This document shows, one piece after another, positions 7,398 to 15,201 of a stretch of DNA of 15,201 nucleotides (positions within the stretch are counted from its first letter, which is position 1; every line of letters starts with the position of its first letter). The stretch covers positions 1 through 15,201 of the forward strand of contig JAKAGC010000020.1 in assembly GCA_021817755.1 (NCBI GenBank), given 5' to 3'. The stretch is from Acidobacteriota bacterium (GTDB lineage Bacteria > Acidobacteriota > Aminicenantia > UBA2199). A model generated the notes under the pieces. The model saw nothing but the letters and a program-made list of their open reading frames with translations, had not been told where the DNA came from and did no database searches. The position numbers and the translations under genes are program-made.

Positions 7398-8036
7398 TCA
7401 AATATTCTCAGGTATTAATTCGGTTTTTTTTCTCCCGTGTTTAGCCATTTTGACAAAAAAAGGGGCAAGTTCATCCAATTTTAGTACAAAATGTGGCGTT
7501 ACAGTCTCAATGGCAGCTTTCGGCATACCTTCCACTTCCGCATTTTGAGGATCCTGTACCACTATTACCCCTCCTTCTTCTTTTATTTTTTTCAATCCCT
7601 TACTTCCATCACTATTCGCTCCAGTTAAAATCACTCCGATAAGAGAATCTCCGTATACCTCAGCAGCAGATTCAAAAAAAACATCAACCGAAGGACGAGC
7701 AAAATTAATTCGTTCCTCCACTGATAATGAAAAGGTTTCATCCTCTTCCACAAGAACATGATAATTCGGAGGAGCCGTATACACAGTCCCCCTTCTTAAT
7801 CTTTCTTTTTCATCTACTTCTTTAACATGTATCCTGGAAATACTATCAAGATAACGAGTCGTATAATTATCAGATAAAGGACTAATATGCTGTATTACAA
7901 CAATGGGGATAGGAAAATCTTTGGGCAGGGCCGGTATTATTGTACTTAAGGCGTGCATTCCTCCAGCCGAAACACCAATAGCTATACATCTAAATACCCG
8001 GGGCTTACTAAGTAACGCACCCGTGATAGTTCCCAT
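7398..8036 (-). CDS. cheB: Stand-alone CheB-type protein-glutamate methylesterase
   Basis: 212 residues from the chosen start; this is the CheB catalytic domain alone, with no receiver domain. The catalytic triad is visible as S23 in IGVSAGG, H50 in VIQHIS and D143 in LTGANSDGS. Other family landmarks are GTVYTAPP and the RPSVD segment. CheB removes methyl groups from, or deamidates, glutamate/glutamine residues of signalling proteins. An upstream in-frame ATG at 8054 would give 218 residues and a 4-nt ATGA overlap with cheR, but no Shine-Dalgarno precedes it. ATG 8036 has AGGAGG about 9 nt upstream and is preferred. No chemoreceptor gene is visible in the window. Without a receiver the enzyme is not directly controlled by CheA-type phosphorylation. 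Confidence 0.92.
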   Translation of the reverse strand: MGTITGALLSKPRVFRCIAIGVSAGGMHALSTIIPALPKDFPIPIVVIQHISPLSDNYTTRYLDSISRIHVKEVDEKERLRRGTVYTAPPNYHVLVEEDETFSLSVEERINFARPSVDVFFESAAEVYGDSLIGVILTGANSDGSKGLKKIKEEGGVIVVQDPQNAEVEGMPKAAIETVTPHFVLKLDELAPFFVKMAKHGRKKTELIPENI

Positions 8037-8050
8037 TATGTATTCCCTCC

Positions 8051-8950
8051 TCATGCATTGTCATCGGGCTTTCTTTGGAATATTTTCTCTTTTTCCACGA
8101 TCGATGAAAAAAATTGTGCATATTCCGAAAATTGGAGGGTTTCTTTTGTTCCCAGGCAAAGAAATCCCGATGGAGTTAGACTTTCCATAAACAATTTAAT
8201 AACGCGGTTTTGCAATTTCCTTGTAAAATAAATCAATACATTTCGACAAAGTATTAGATTCATTTCCCCAAATACCCCATCCGTCACAAGATTATGATCT
8301 GCAAAAACAATTCTCTCTTTCAGAGTAGAATCCAAAATAACCGAATCGTACTTTGCTGTATAATACTCGGCAAATGAATTAATTCCCCCCGCTTTTTGGT
8401 AATTGGAGGTATAATCTTTTATCATATCGATCGGATAAATAGCACTACGTGCCTTTTGAAGGGCTATTGTATTAAAATCCGTTGCATAAATTTGCGTTCT
8501 GGAATAAAGCCCCTCTTCCTTTAGTAATATCGCCATCGAATAAACTTCTTCACCAGAAGCACATCCTGCATGCCATAGCTTTATAAAAGAGTATTTCTTC
8601 AATTGGGGAATTATTTTTTTACGTATTGCAAGATAAAACGATGGATCCCGGAACATCTCTGTTACATTAATCGACAAATCCATTAACAAAGTCTCGAAAA
8701 AAGAACGATCATAAAGAATTTGGTGTTGCATCTGAGAGAGATTTTCCATATTTGAAATTCGCATCCGATACAGCACTCGTCGTTTAATATGTGCCCTGGA
8801 ATAATCTTTAAAATCATAATGATACTTCTGGTAAATCGCTTCAAGTAATAAATCCAATTCTATTTTTTCATTTTCTTTTTTCCATCCGAATTGGAAATCG
8901 TCCTCAAAATCCGGAATATCAATTGAAACGAATTCTTTCTTATTAATCAT
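8051..8950 (-). CDS. cheR: CheR-type protein-glutamate O-methyltransferase
   Basis: 299 residues. An N-terminal helical CheR domain (about 32-100) has IKRRVLYRM, and SINVTEMFRDP (93-103) links to the methyltransferase fold. The SAM-binding glycine loop is HAGCASGEEVYS (127-138), followed by YATDFN (155-160) and the NLILCRNVLIYF strand (231-242). CheR transfers methyl from S-adenosylmethionine to glutamates on receptor coiled coils. The first 30 or so residues are an acidic extension before the conserved domain. No pentapeptide-binding insertion or TPR region can be judged by eye. Its ATG lies inside the last codons of the kinase gene (8-nt overlap), which implies translational coupling to the kinase. 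Confidence 0.94.
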   Translation of the reverse strand: MINKKEFVSIDIPDFEDDFQFGWKKENEKIELDLLLEAIYQKYHYDFKDYSRAHIKRRVLYRMRISNMENLSQMQHQILYDRSFFETLLMDLSINVTEMFRDPSFYLAIRKKIIPQLKKYSFIKLWHAGCASGEEVYSMAILLKEEGLYSRTQIYATDFNTIALQKARSAIYPIDMIKDYTSNYQKAGGINSFAEYYTAKYDSVILDSTLKERIVFADHNLVTDGVFGEMNLILCRNVLIYFTRKLQNRVIKLFMESLTPSGFLCLGTKETLQFSEYAQFFSSIVEKEKIFQRKPDDNA

Positions 8951-11900
8951 AAAGCCATACCCTTAATAATGAAAGTAATTTTGCAGAGTCAACAGGCTTA
9001 GCCAGATAATCATTTGCTCCTGCCGCTACACATTTATTCCGATCTCCCTTCATCGCTTTAGCTGTTAATGCAATTATAGGTAGTCTCTCAAAACGTTTCA
9101 TCTTACGAATCGTTTTCATCGCTTCATACCCGTCCATTACAGGCATCATTATATCCATTAAAACCAGATCGATATCCGAATAAAGCTCCAGTTTTTCGAT
9201 GCCTTCTTTTCCATTTTTCCCAACAACTGTTATCATACCTTTTTCTTCAAGAATACTTGTCAAGGCAAAAACATTTCTCATGTCATCATCGACAATCAGT
9301 ATTTTTTTGCCTTTCATAATCGCTTCTTTATCTAACATCCGATTTATAACTCGTTGTTTGGACTCTGGGAGATCCGAATCCACCCTATGAAGAAATAATG
9401 TTGTTTCCGCAAATAATGCCTCCAGTGTATAGACATTTTTAATAATAATACGCTGGGCATATTTTTTAAGAACTTCCTGATCTTGGGGATTTAATTCATT
9501 TTCTGTAAAAATTATAATCGGCACTTGCGACAGTGTATTATCCTCTCCTATTTTATCCAACAACTCAAAGCCGTTCATATCTTCAAGGTCCGGATTCAGG
9601 ATCATACAATCGAATGTCCCTTTTTTTAGCATAATAAGTGCTTCACCCCCCGAAGTTATTAGAGTAGTTGCAACATCTCCACTACCGATCATTTTCATAA
9701 TGCTTTTTCGTTGATTCTCATCACTGTCAATCACCAGAAGTTTCTTAACCGGTTTGGCAATGATTCGCTCGATTTTTTTAAAAGCTGTTTCCAACGTCTC
9801 CGTACTGATCGGTTTTCGGAGATAGCCCACTGCGCCTCTGTTCATTGCTTCCGCTGTATTTTCGGCTGCTGACATAAAATGTACAGGTATATGACGTGTC
9901 TCAGGATTACTTTTAAGACGTTCAAGAACCTGCCATCCATCTATACCTGGCAGTTTTACATCAAGAATTATTGCACTAGGTTTATAAAAATCCGCAAAAT
10001 GAAGACCCGTTTCACCATCTTCAGCGATCAGGCATTTAAACCCTTTTGCTTGAGCGAGATTTAGGAGAACCTCAGCGAAGGTGGAATCATCTTCAATAAT
10101 CAAAATCGATTTATCTTCAGGTTTAAGAAATTTACGGTCATCACGAATTTCCTTTTGAGAAAAGTGAGATTCTACACGGGAGGTTTCCCCTCCCTCACCT
10201 GAATTCAATTGTGTATGCACTGGCTCAGTTTTTGAAACAGGCTTAATAAATAGATCGTCTGCTATCTCCACTACTGCTTTTTCCAAATTTCCCACTACGA
10301 CAGGAAGATTTACTGGCGATGAATCCGCATTAACCCCTTCCGAAGCTTCTTTCGGAATTGAAGATACCCTCCGGCGCTCTGCCGGCGGTCGTGTACCTGA
10401 TTTATCCAATTTTTCAGGCAAATATAGAGTAAATGAGCTTCCCGTTCCCATTTCACTTTGCATCTGAATTTCCCCTCCAAGTAGCCAGGCTAACTCCCGG
10501 GAAATGGAGAGCCCTAATCCCGTACCCCCATATTTACGACTTGTAGTTCCATCTGCCTGTCGGAATGCATCAAAAATAATCGACTGCTTATCCTGGGGAA
10601 TTCCTATCCCTGTATCTATAACTGAAAAACCAATAGTATGCTCAGGAAAAAGTTCGCTGTGTATGAAACTCATTGATTTGGCAGGACGGAAAATCTTCAA
10701 GGTAACACTGCCTTTTTCAGTGAATTTAAAGGCGTTGGACAGCAGGTTTTTTATCACTTGCAACAAACGTTGCGAATCCGTATCGATCGATTCAGGAAGA
10801 TTATCATGATCCACATCTACAATAAATTGGAGTCCTTTATTTGCAGCTACAGGATGAAATACACGCGAAAGACTCCCTGTAATCTCTTCGATATTGATAC
10901 TCTCCACACGAATTTCCATCATACCCGCTTCGATCTTTGACAAATCCAATATTTCGTTTATTAATTCTAATAAATCAGCTCCCGAAGAATGAATCGTTTT
11001 CGAAAATTCCACCTGCTTATCGCTTAAATTCTTCTCACTGTTGTTGGACAGTAATTGTGAAAGGATTAAGATACTATTTAAAGGAGTCCGAAGTTCATGA
11101 GACATATTCGCCAGGAATTCCGATTTATATTTACTTACTTCTTCCAGATCCCTTGCTTTCTTTTCAATTTCATTCCTCGCCATCAATAATTCCAGGTTCT
11201 TTTGCTGGATATCCGCTTTCTGTTTTTCCAGAGCCCTTGTACGTTCTTCAAGTTCTTCATTAATTACCCGCAATTCTTCTTGTTGGCTCTGGAGGTTGTT
11301 TTCTGAAGCGATTAACGCTCTTGTTTGTCCTTCCAGTTCCTCATTTGATTGACGCAATTCTTCTTGCTGCTGCTGTAATTTTTCTGCTTGTTCCTGCGTT
11401 TTCAATAGTAATTCTGTTAGTTTTCTTCTTGATTCTGATGAGTTAAATGCAATACCTATATTCTCAAGAGACTGTGTCAAAAATTCATTTTGAATATCTG
11501 TTATAGAATTGATCGTTGCAATTTCAATTGCACCTATAGCCGTTCCCCCGTAAGAAAATGGATAAACAACAATTTGTTTAGGGAGAATCGTTCCGAATCC
11601 AGTACGGATACGCATTAAATCCGAAGGGATATCGTTAATGGCAATCATTTTATTTTGATCAACAGATTGTCCTACAATACCCTCTCCTAACTTAAATTTT
11701 CTTAGAGGTACTTTTTCTTTTCCAAGCGCATAACTACCCACCATACGTAATACTTCACCATCTGATGAAAAGTAAATAATTCCCATCTGGGCTTCAAGAT
11801 ATGTGGTAATGAAGTTAATTATATTCTGGGATAGTATTTGAATATCTAATTCTCCCCGTATTCTATTATTTAACTCTGTTTGCCCTGTTTTTAACCAGTT

Positions 11901-13991
11901 TTGCCTTCGATTCTGTTCTACCGCATCTCGAAGAGATTCTGTCATTCTATTTAAAGCATCGCTTAAGCGGTCCTCTTCCGAACGCTTCTGAATATTTACC
12001 GAATAATCACCCCTGGAAATCGTTTCAGCAAGGCCCACCACTCGCATTTCATCGCTAATATCCACCATATATTCGATAGCTCCAATAATATTCCCATAAG
12101 TATCTTTTAATGGAGCACTCGTATATCTCATCGGTACATTTTTATCCGGCAGATTTGCTACCATATCACCTGTAAGAACCGTATTTCGATTCATTGCCCT
12201 AAATGATCGACATTTTTCCGAGCGACAGTGAGTTGTATTGAATAATGCATAACATTTTTTTCCGATACATTCATCTACAGTTTTCCCAACCAGTGTTGCA
12301 CCTGATTTATTAATAAATTGGATATTAAAATCCATATCCACTACATGCACCGGAGTTGGAATATTATTCAGGTAATCAATCTTTCTCTGGCTATCCGCAT
12401 TGGATTCTCTTAATCGGTCAATCATCTGATTAAGAGCATTACCCAACATGTCTTTATCCCCTTTGATTTCGACATCAAGAGAATAATCACCAACCGATAC
12501 CTCTTCTGCTACCATCGCTACATCATGTAAGGTTCGCGTCATCCTTTCTAAGGCAATTCCCAACATATCTTTTTCACTCTTTGGAATTACTTTAGCCGAA
12601 TAATCTCCTAGTGATATATTATTCGCTTGATGTACAACCTCCACCAGATTATCCCGCATCTGATTCACAGCTTTTCCAAGCGAATCCTTTGCACTTCGGA
12701 TATCAACAGTTTTAGTAAAATCTCCGAATGCAATCGCCTCGCATATTACCGTCATTGCCTGAAAGGAGTCCACCACTTTAGTGAAACTATCTACTGTCTG
12801 GCCGATTTCGTTTTTTTGCAAAGGAATTTCCTCATAGGAAAGATCCCCAATCGCTACTTGTTGTGCCCATGCTGATAATTTCAAAATCGGTTCCACTATT
12901 TTACGTGCGACTATCATGGATATGAGAGATACGATTACGATTGTTGCAATTACTATTAAAAAAACGATAAACCGGAGACTATATGCAGACAGGAACGCTT
13001 CCGATTCACTAACTTCAGCAATTAATACCCATTTAACTCCCAATTTATCAAGACTTTCAAGATTGTATTTTACTCCCAGAACGCTTTCATTTCTATAATT
13101 TTGGTAACTCACCGGACCCGTTCCTGTTTTATCTCTATACAGGTATATCCCTGGATTCGGACTTTTTTTAAGACTCGTTAATACCCTGCTTTCAAAACGA
13201 GATTTTGTCCTCATCACCAAATCTTCACCAACAAGATAGGTCTCTCCCGTTCTATTTCCACTAGAGTTTTCCTGCATTATTGAATCAATCTGATCCATTG
13301 TCATCTTAATAGCCATCACACCTATTGGAACACGATCAACTCCCATCAAAATTTTTTGCATCAGAAAACCCACTGGTTTTTCTGTGTCATTATTAAAATA
13401 TTCAATATCCGAAAAAACAGGATCTTCCGATTCTACTGCTTTTTTATATGCTCTTGCAAAAAGACTTTCCGATAATTTTCCCGTTAAAAAATTAATCCCC
13501 AACAAATCGAATTCCCGGGTTGTAAATATAATATTACCTTTTAAATCGATCAGATAAATTTCCTGATATCCATAGGTCCTTCTAAAATTATCCAGATCCA
13601 GCCCAACATTTACCGAATCCCCCATATACCGTATTTCTTCAAGATATTCTTTTAACGGTCTCTCTTTATTCAAAGTATTTTTATTTATATCATCTATATA
13701 TATAATATTGTAACTCAATTGAGAAATAAACTGTAATCCTTTAATTCGATCATAAAAAAATGAATTAATATACTCCTGCTTCAGTTTGGATATTGAAGAT
13801 AATTGCTGAGTTGCAGTATCTCTTAAACTCCCTGAAGATATTAGGAAACTAACTATACTTGCAAATAATAAAGGTGCAAGAGAAAGTGTCGAGAACCACA
13901 AGAAAAATGTTTTCCCAAGCCCTTTTTTACGTATTATTTTAAATAATGATTCCCCTATTCTCTTAATAAATTTTTCGAATATTTGAATCAT
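8943..13991 (-). CDS. Giant transmembrane hybrid histidine kinase: Cache-like/multi-HAMP/PAS/GAF/HisKA/HATPase/3 REC
   Basis: 1682 residues from ATG 13991, which has GGAGG 4 nt upstream; an in-frame ATG at 14021 would add 10 residues but has no Shine-Dalgarno. Order: TM1 (28-52), periplasmic Cache-like sensor (53-337, with YLIDLKGNIIFTT), TM2 (339-362) and HAMP. HAMP-like repeats follow with GD[LFY] cores at 382, 423, 462 and 501. Next come a PAS domain (531-645) with C575, C580, C589 and C594, a fifth HAMP-like unit (GDYS at 661), GAF (712-850), and a coiled coil (851-955). The kinase core has H965 (SHELRTP), N1082, DTGIGIP (1126) and GGTGLG (1155), so it should be active. After a polar linker come three receivers: D1344/K1393 (intact), N1466/K1518 (phosphoacceptor Asp replaced) and D1613/K1665 (intact). 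It is the first gene of the signalling operon and the obvious phosphodonor for the downstream REC proteins. Confidence 0.95.
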   Translation of the reverse strand: MIQIFEKFIKRIGESLFKIIRKKGLGKTFFLWFSTLSLAPLLFASIVSFLISSGSLRDTATQQLSSISKLKQEYINSFFYDRIKGLQFISQLSYNIIYIDDINKNTLNKERPLKEYLEEIRYMGDSVNVGLDLDNFRRTYGYQEIYLIDLKGNIIFTTREFDLLGINFLTGKLSESLFARAYKKAVESEDPVFSDIEYFNNDTEKPVGFLMQKILMGVDRVPIGVMAIKMTMDQIDSIMQENSSGNRTGETYLVGEDLVMRTKSRFESRVLTSLKKSPNPGIYLYRDKTGTGPVSYQNYRNESVLGVKYNLESLDKLGVKWVLIAEVSESEAFLSAYSLRFIVFLIVIATIVIVSLISMIVARKIVEPILKLSAWAQQVAIGDLSYEEIPLQKNEIGQTVDSFTKVVDSFQAMTVICEAIAFGDFTKTVDIRSAKDSLGKAVNQMRDNLVEVVHQANNISLGDYSAKVIPKSEKDMLGIALERMTRTLHDVAMVAEEVSVGDYSLDVEIKGDKDMLGNALNQMIDRLRESNADSQRKIDYLNNIPTPVHVVDMDFNIQFINKSGATLVGKTVDECIGKKCYALFNTTHCRSEKCRSFRAMNRNTVLTGDMVANLPDKNVPMRYTSAPLKDTYGNIIGAIEYMVDISDEMRVVGLAETISRGDYSVNIQKRSEEDRLSDALNRMTESLRDAVEQNRRQNWLKTGQTELNNRIRGELDIQILSQNIINFITTYLEAQMGIIYFSSDGEVLRMVGSYALGKEKVPLRKFKLGEGIVGQSVDQNKMIAINDIPSDLMRIRTGFGTILPKQIVVYPFSYGGTAIGAIEIATINSITDIQNEFLTQSLENIGIAFNSSESRRKLTELLLKTQEQAEKLQQQQEELRQSNEELEGQTRALIASENNLQSQQEELRVINEELEERTRALEKQKADIQQKNLELLMARNEIEKKARDLEEVSKYKSEFLANMSHELRTPLNSILILSQLLSNNSEKNLSDKQVEFSKTIHSSGADLLELINEILDLSKIEAGMMEIRVESINIEEITGSLSRVFHPVAANKGLQFIVDVDHDNLPESIDTDSQRLLQVIKNLLSNAFKFTEKGSVTLKIFRPAKSMSFIHSELFPEHTIGFSVIDTGIGIPQDKQSIIFDAFRQADGTTSRKYGGTGLGLSISRELAWLLGGEIQMQSEMGTGSSFTLYLPEKLDKSGTRPPAERRRVSSIPKEASEGVNADSSPVNLPVVVGNLEKAVVEIADDLFIKPVSKTEPVHTQLNSGEGGETSRVESHFSQKEIRDDRKFLKPEDKSILIIEDDSTFAEVLLNLAQAKGFKCLIAEDGETGLHFADFYKPSAIILDVKLPGIDGWQVLERLKSNPETRHIPVHFMSAAENTAEAMNRGAVGYLRKPISTETLETAFKKIERIIAKPVKKLLVIDSDENQRKSIMKMIGSGDVATTLITSGGEALIMLKKGTFDCMILNPDLEDMNGFELLDKIGEDNTLSQVPIIIFTENELNPQDQEVLKKYAQRIIIKNVYTLEALFAETTLFLHRVDSDLPESKQRVINRMLDKEAIMKGKKILIVDDDMRNVFALTSILEEKGMITVVGKNGKEGIEKLELYSDIDLVLMDIMMPVMDGYEAMKTIRKMKRFERLPIIALTAKAMKGDRNKCVAAGANDYLAKPVDSAKLLSLLRVWLYD
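9525..9725 (-). other. Middle receiver domain of the kinase with Asp-to-Asn at the phosphorylation site
   Basis: Part of the central receiver of the hybrid kinase. Its ILNPDLEDMNG aligns with ILDVKLPGIDG of the first receiver. The phosphoacceptor codon at 9594-9596 reads AAT (Asn) on the coding strand, a single-base change from GAT. The acidic pocket IDSDE and the conserved Lys are kept, so the fold is probably intact but not phosphorylated at this position. Confidence 0.8.
11199..11366 (-). repeat. Two tandem 28-residue coiled-coil repeats before the kinase core
   Basis: Within the kinase, QEELRxxNEELExxTRAL occurs twice, exactly 28 residues (four heptads) apart, between GAF and HisKA. It is a signalling-helix-type coiled coil very rich in Glu/Gln pairs. 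Confidence 0.75.
12414..12761 (-). repeat. Tandem HAMP-like repeats of about 39 residues in the kinase
   Basis: After the membrane-proximal HAMP, units with the cores GDFTKTV, GDYSAKV and GDYSLDV follow at 39- to 41-residue steps. Each is followed by a K-D-x-LG-x-A-[LV]-[NE]-[QR]-M helix. A further unit (GDYSVNI, around 11922-12053) comes after the PAS domain. This is a poly-HAMP ladder that relays conformational signals from the membrane to the kinase. Confidence 0.8.
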
Positions 13992-14021
13992 TTCCCCTCC
14001 GTTTTCATGATAAATCGCCAT

Positions 14022-14319
14022 CCATTTTGAGGAACGAATAGGACCAACCTTCTGTTCTGCATCGTTTGCACCTTTTCTACTGAGTATTTATAGTAATATT
14101 TTATTTTAATATATTTAAAAACTTTTTTAAACTAGTATTAAAAAAATTTAACCAATTGGGAAATGGAAAAATTTTTTTTACTATGATATATTTTTTTCCA
14201 GGAGTTATGCGAATACCGATTGATTAGAAAAAACTCCTTATTTTTTCTTTTCGGTAGAATTTTGTTAATCCCGTCCGACTAATTTTTCGGAAATTTGAAT
14301 CCTTGAGGAGGTGTTTTAA
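14022..14319. other. Divergent intergenic region between the kinase operon and the A2M-like gene
   Basis: 298 bp of very AT-rich DNA with many A- and T-tracts, which must hold promoters for both directions. No pair of -35/-10 boxes stands out. Minus-strand TATAAA (14092-14087) lacks a good -35. Plus-strand TATAGT (14089-14094) has TTTGCA 18 nt upstream but would leave a long leader. An inverted repeat, TGGAAAAA (14164-14171) and TTTTTCCA (14193-14200), is a possible operator or just A-tract symmetry. Confidence 0.5.
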
Positions 14320-15201
14320 ATGAAGAAATTAAAATATGTTTTATTTTTCCTTGTAATGATAATTATTATAACCGGGATCGCTTTAATTATATCCATTCAC
14401 TCGGGATTAGCAAATTCTTCTCCCGGGAATTCCAGTACACAGGAGGAAAGAATGTTGTCTAAACAATCGTATGAAAAGCTCTGGAGTAAAATTGAAGGTT
14501 TTACAGATAAAGGGCTTCCCAAATCCGCTTTGGAAATAGTTGAGATAATATATAAAAAAGCAAAATCAGAAGATAATCCCGGACAATTCATTAAAGCAAT
14601 CGTTCACAAAATGCGTTTAATCCAGGAGATCGATGATGAAGCTTTTGTAAAAGTTCAAAAATTCCTGATAGATGAACTAAAAAATAGCCGCTTTCCCGTT
14701 ACTCCAATCCTTCACTCCATGATGGCCGAACAGTATTGGAATTACTATAACTCAAACCGGTACCGTTTTTTTAATCGCACCAACACATCAACCCAATTCA
14801 AAAATGAGGACATGGAAACATGGACATTAAATCAAATAGTTGAAACTGTAAATCTACATTATAAACAATCCCTTGAAGAGCCTGATGCATTAAAAAAAAT
14901 CGCTGTCAATATAATTGATCCCGTTCTCAATATTAACAATGAAGGTCGTAAAATGAGACCCACCCTCTATGATTTTCTTGCACACCGCGTAGTTGATTTT
15001 TATATAAATGAAGAGGCTGGTCTAACAAAACCCAAATATGAATTTACCATTGACTCTCCTGAATTTTTCTCTCCCCCTGAAGCTTTCTCAAAACTTCAAT
15101 TAATAACAAAAGATTCATTATCGTTTGAATTTCATGCTCTCTTTTACCTGCAAGATTTGATCCGGTTTCATATAGGAGATTCAACCCCTGATGCCCTTGT
15201 C
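14320..15201 (+). CDS. N-terminal part of a large alpha-2-macroglobulin-like envelope protein (3' end beyond window)
   Basis: The frame opens at ATG 14320, preceded by GAGGAGG with good spacing, and runs open through all 294 codons to the right edge. Residues 1-32 are a basic start plus one long hydrophobic segment (LFFLVMIIIITGIALIISI), either an uncleaved membrane anchor or a signal peptide; no lipobox Cys is present. The following helical region reads SYEKLWSKIEGFTDKGLPKSALEIV, then ILHSMMAEQYWNYY and, near the edge, an SLSFEFHALFYLQDLIRFH-type segment. From memory this matches the N-terminal region of the large (about 2000-residue) alpha-2-macroglobulin/MG2-domain proteins of Bacteroidota and relatives. 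The MG domains, and any thioester motif, would lie outside the window. Such proteins are thought to act as periplasmic protease traps or envelope factors. Functional link to the divergent kinase is unknown. Confidence 0.72.
   Translation, partial: MKKLKYVLFFLVMIIIITGIALIISIHSGLANSSPGNSSTQEERMLSKQSYEKLWSKIEGFTDKGLPKSALEIVEIIYKKAKSEDNPGQFIKAIVHKMRLIQEIDDEAFVKVQKFLIDELKNSRFPVTPILHSMMAEQYWNYYNSNRYRFFNRTNTSTQFKNEDMETWTLNQIVETVNLHYKQSLEEPDALKKIAVNIIDPVLNINNEGRKMRPTLYDFLAHRVVDFYINEEAGLTKPKYEFTIDSPEFFSPPEAFSKLQLITKDSLSFEFHALFYLQDLIRFHIGDSTPDALV

Noticed and set aside
10504..11263. Plus-strand open frames opposite the kinase core
   Set aside because: Shadows of the HATPase and HisKA region, which is conserved on the minus strand; no Shine-Dalgarno and no known motif.
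14022..14319. Bacteroidota-type promoter (TTTG at -33, TAnnTTTG at -7) upstream of the A2M-like gene
   Set aside because: The closest string, TAGAATTTTG at 14255-14264, has the wrong spacing (TA plus four bases before TTTG) and no partner box at the right distance.
14397..14591. Minus-strand 64-codon open frame inside the A2M-like gene
   Set aside because: The plus-strand frame is continuous, has a strong ribosome-binding site and resembles a known family; the shadow has neither.
1..15201. CRISPR arrays, tRNA/rRNA genes, insertion sequences
   Set aside because: No regularly spaced repeats, cloverleaf or rRNA-like sequence, transposase frame or terminal inverted repeats were seen; the repeats found are protein-level repeats in the kinase.

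Overview
The window is AT-rich bacterial DNA and nearly all coding. It suggests a Gram-negative bacterium, but the phylum is uncertain. TopA has the Bacteroidota-like layout: C-terminal repeats and a lysine-rich tail instead of zinc fingers. The protein at the right edge resembles the N-terminal region of large alpha-2-macroglobulin-like proteins found in Bacteroidota and relatives. Against a typical Bacteroidota genome, several genes have strong Shine-Dalgarno sequences (before 8036, 13991 and 14320), and two promoters look like ordinary sigma-70 sites. An FCB-group or similar uncultured lineage fits best, by inference only.

Layout. 1-536 (minus) is the 5' part of a PHP-domain phosphoesterase of the histidinol-phosphatase type. 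It is divergent from topA (683-3151, plus). TopA ends only 6 bp from the convergent end of a zinc-ribbon protein. From 3158 to 13991 everything lies on the minus strand and is read right to left: a giant transmembrane hybrid histidine kinase, CheR, a stand-alone CheB, a REC-GGDEF-HD-GYP-like protein, an HDOD protein, a REC-HisKA protein without an ATPase, and the zinc-ribbon protein. From 14320 to the right edge (plus) is the 5' part of the alpha-2-macroglobulin-like gene, divergent from the kinase.

How the genes may work together. The first four signalling genes overlap or nearly touch (kinase/CheR 8 nt overlap, CheR/CheB very close, CheB/GGDEF 1 nt gap), so they are probably one transcript. 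The kinase would sense a periplasmic signal (Cache-like) plus cytoplasmic ones (PAS with a Cys cluster, GAF), autophosphorylate, and pass phosphate to its three receivers and to the two separate REC proteins. Those two REC domains are about three quarters identical to each other. One output is c-di-GMP synthesis. CheR and CheB occur here without any chemoreceptor, CheA or CheW, so the kinase's own coiled coils are candidate methylation substrates. A 10-bp RNA hairpin separates the GGDEF gene from the HDOD gene, and a good promoter (TTGAAT-17-TATAAT) precedes the REC-HisKA/zinc-ribbon pair.

Most notable: several signalling parts are altered at key residues. The middle receiver of the kinase has Asn in place of the phosphoacceptor Asp, the HD-GYP domain has lost its HD and GK signature, and the REC-HisKA protein has a phosphoacceptor His but no kinase ATPase.
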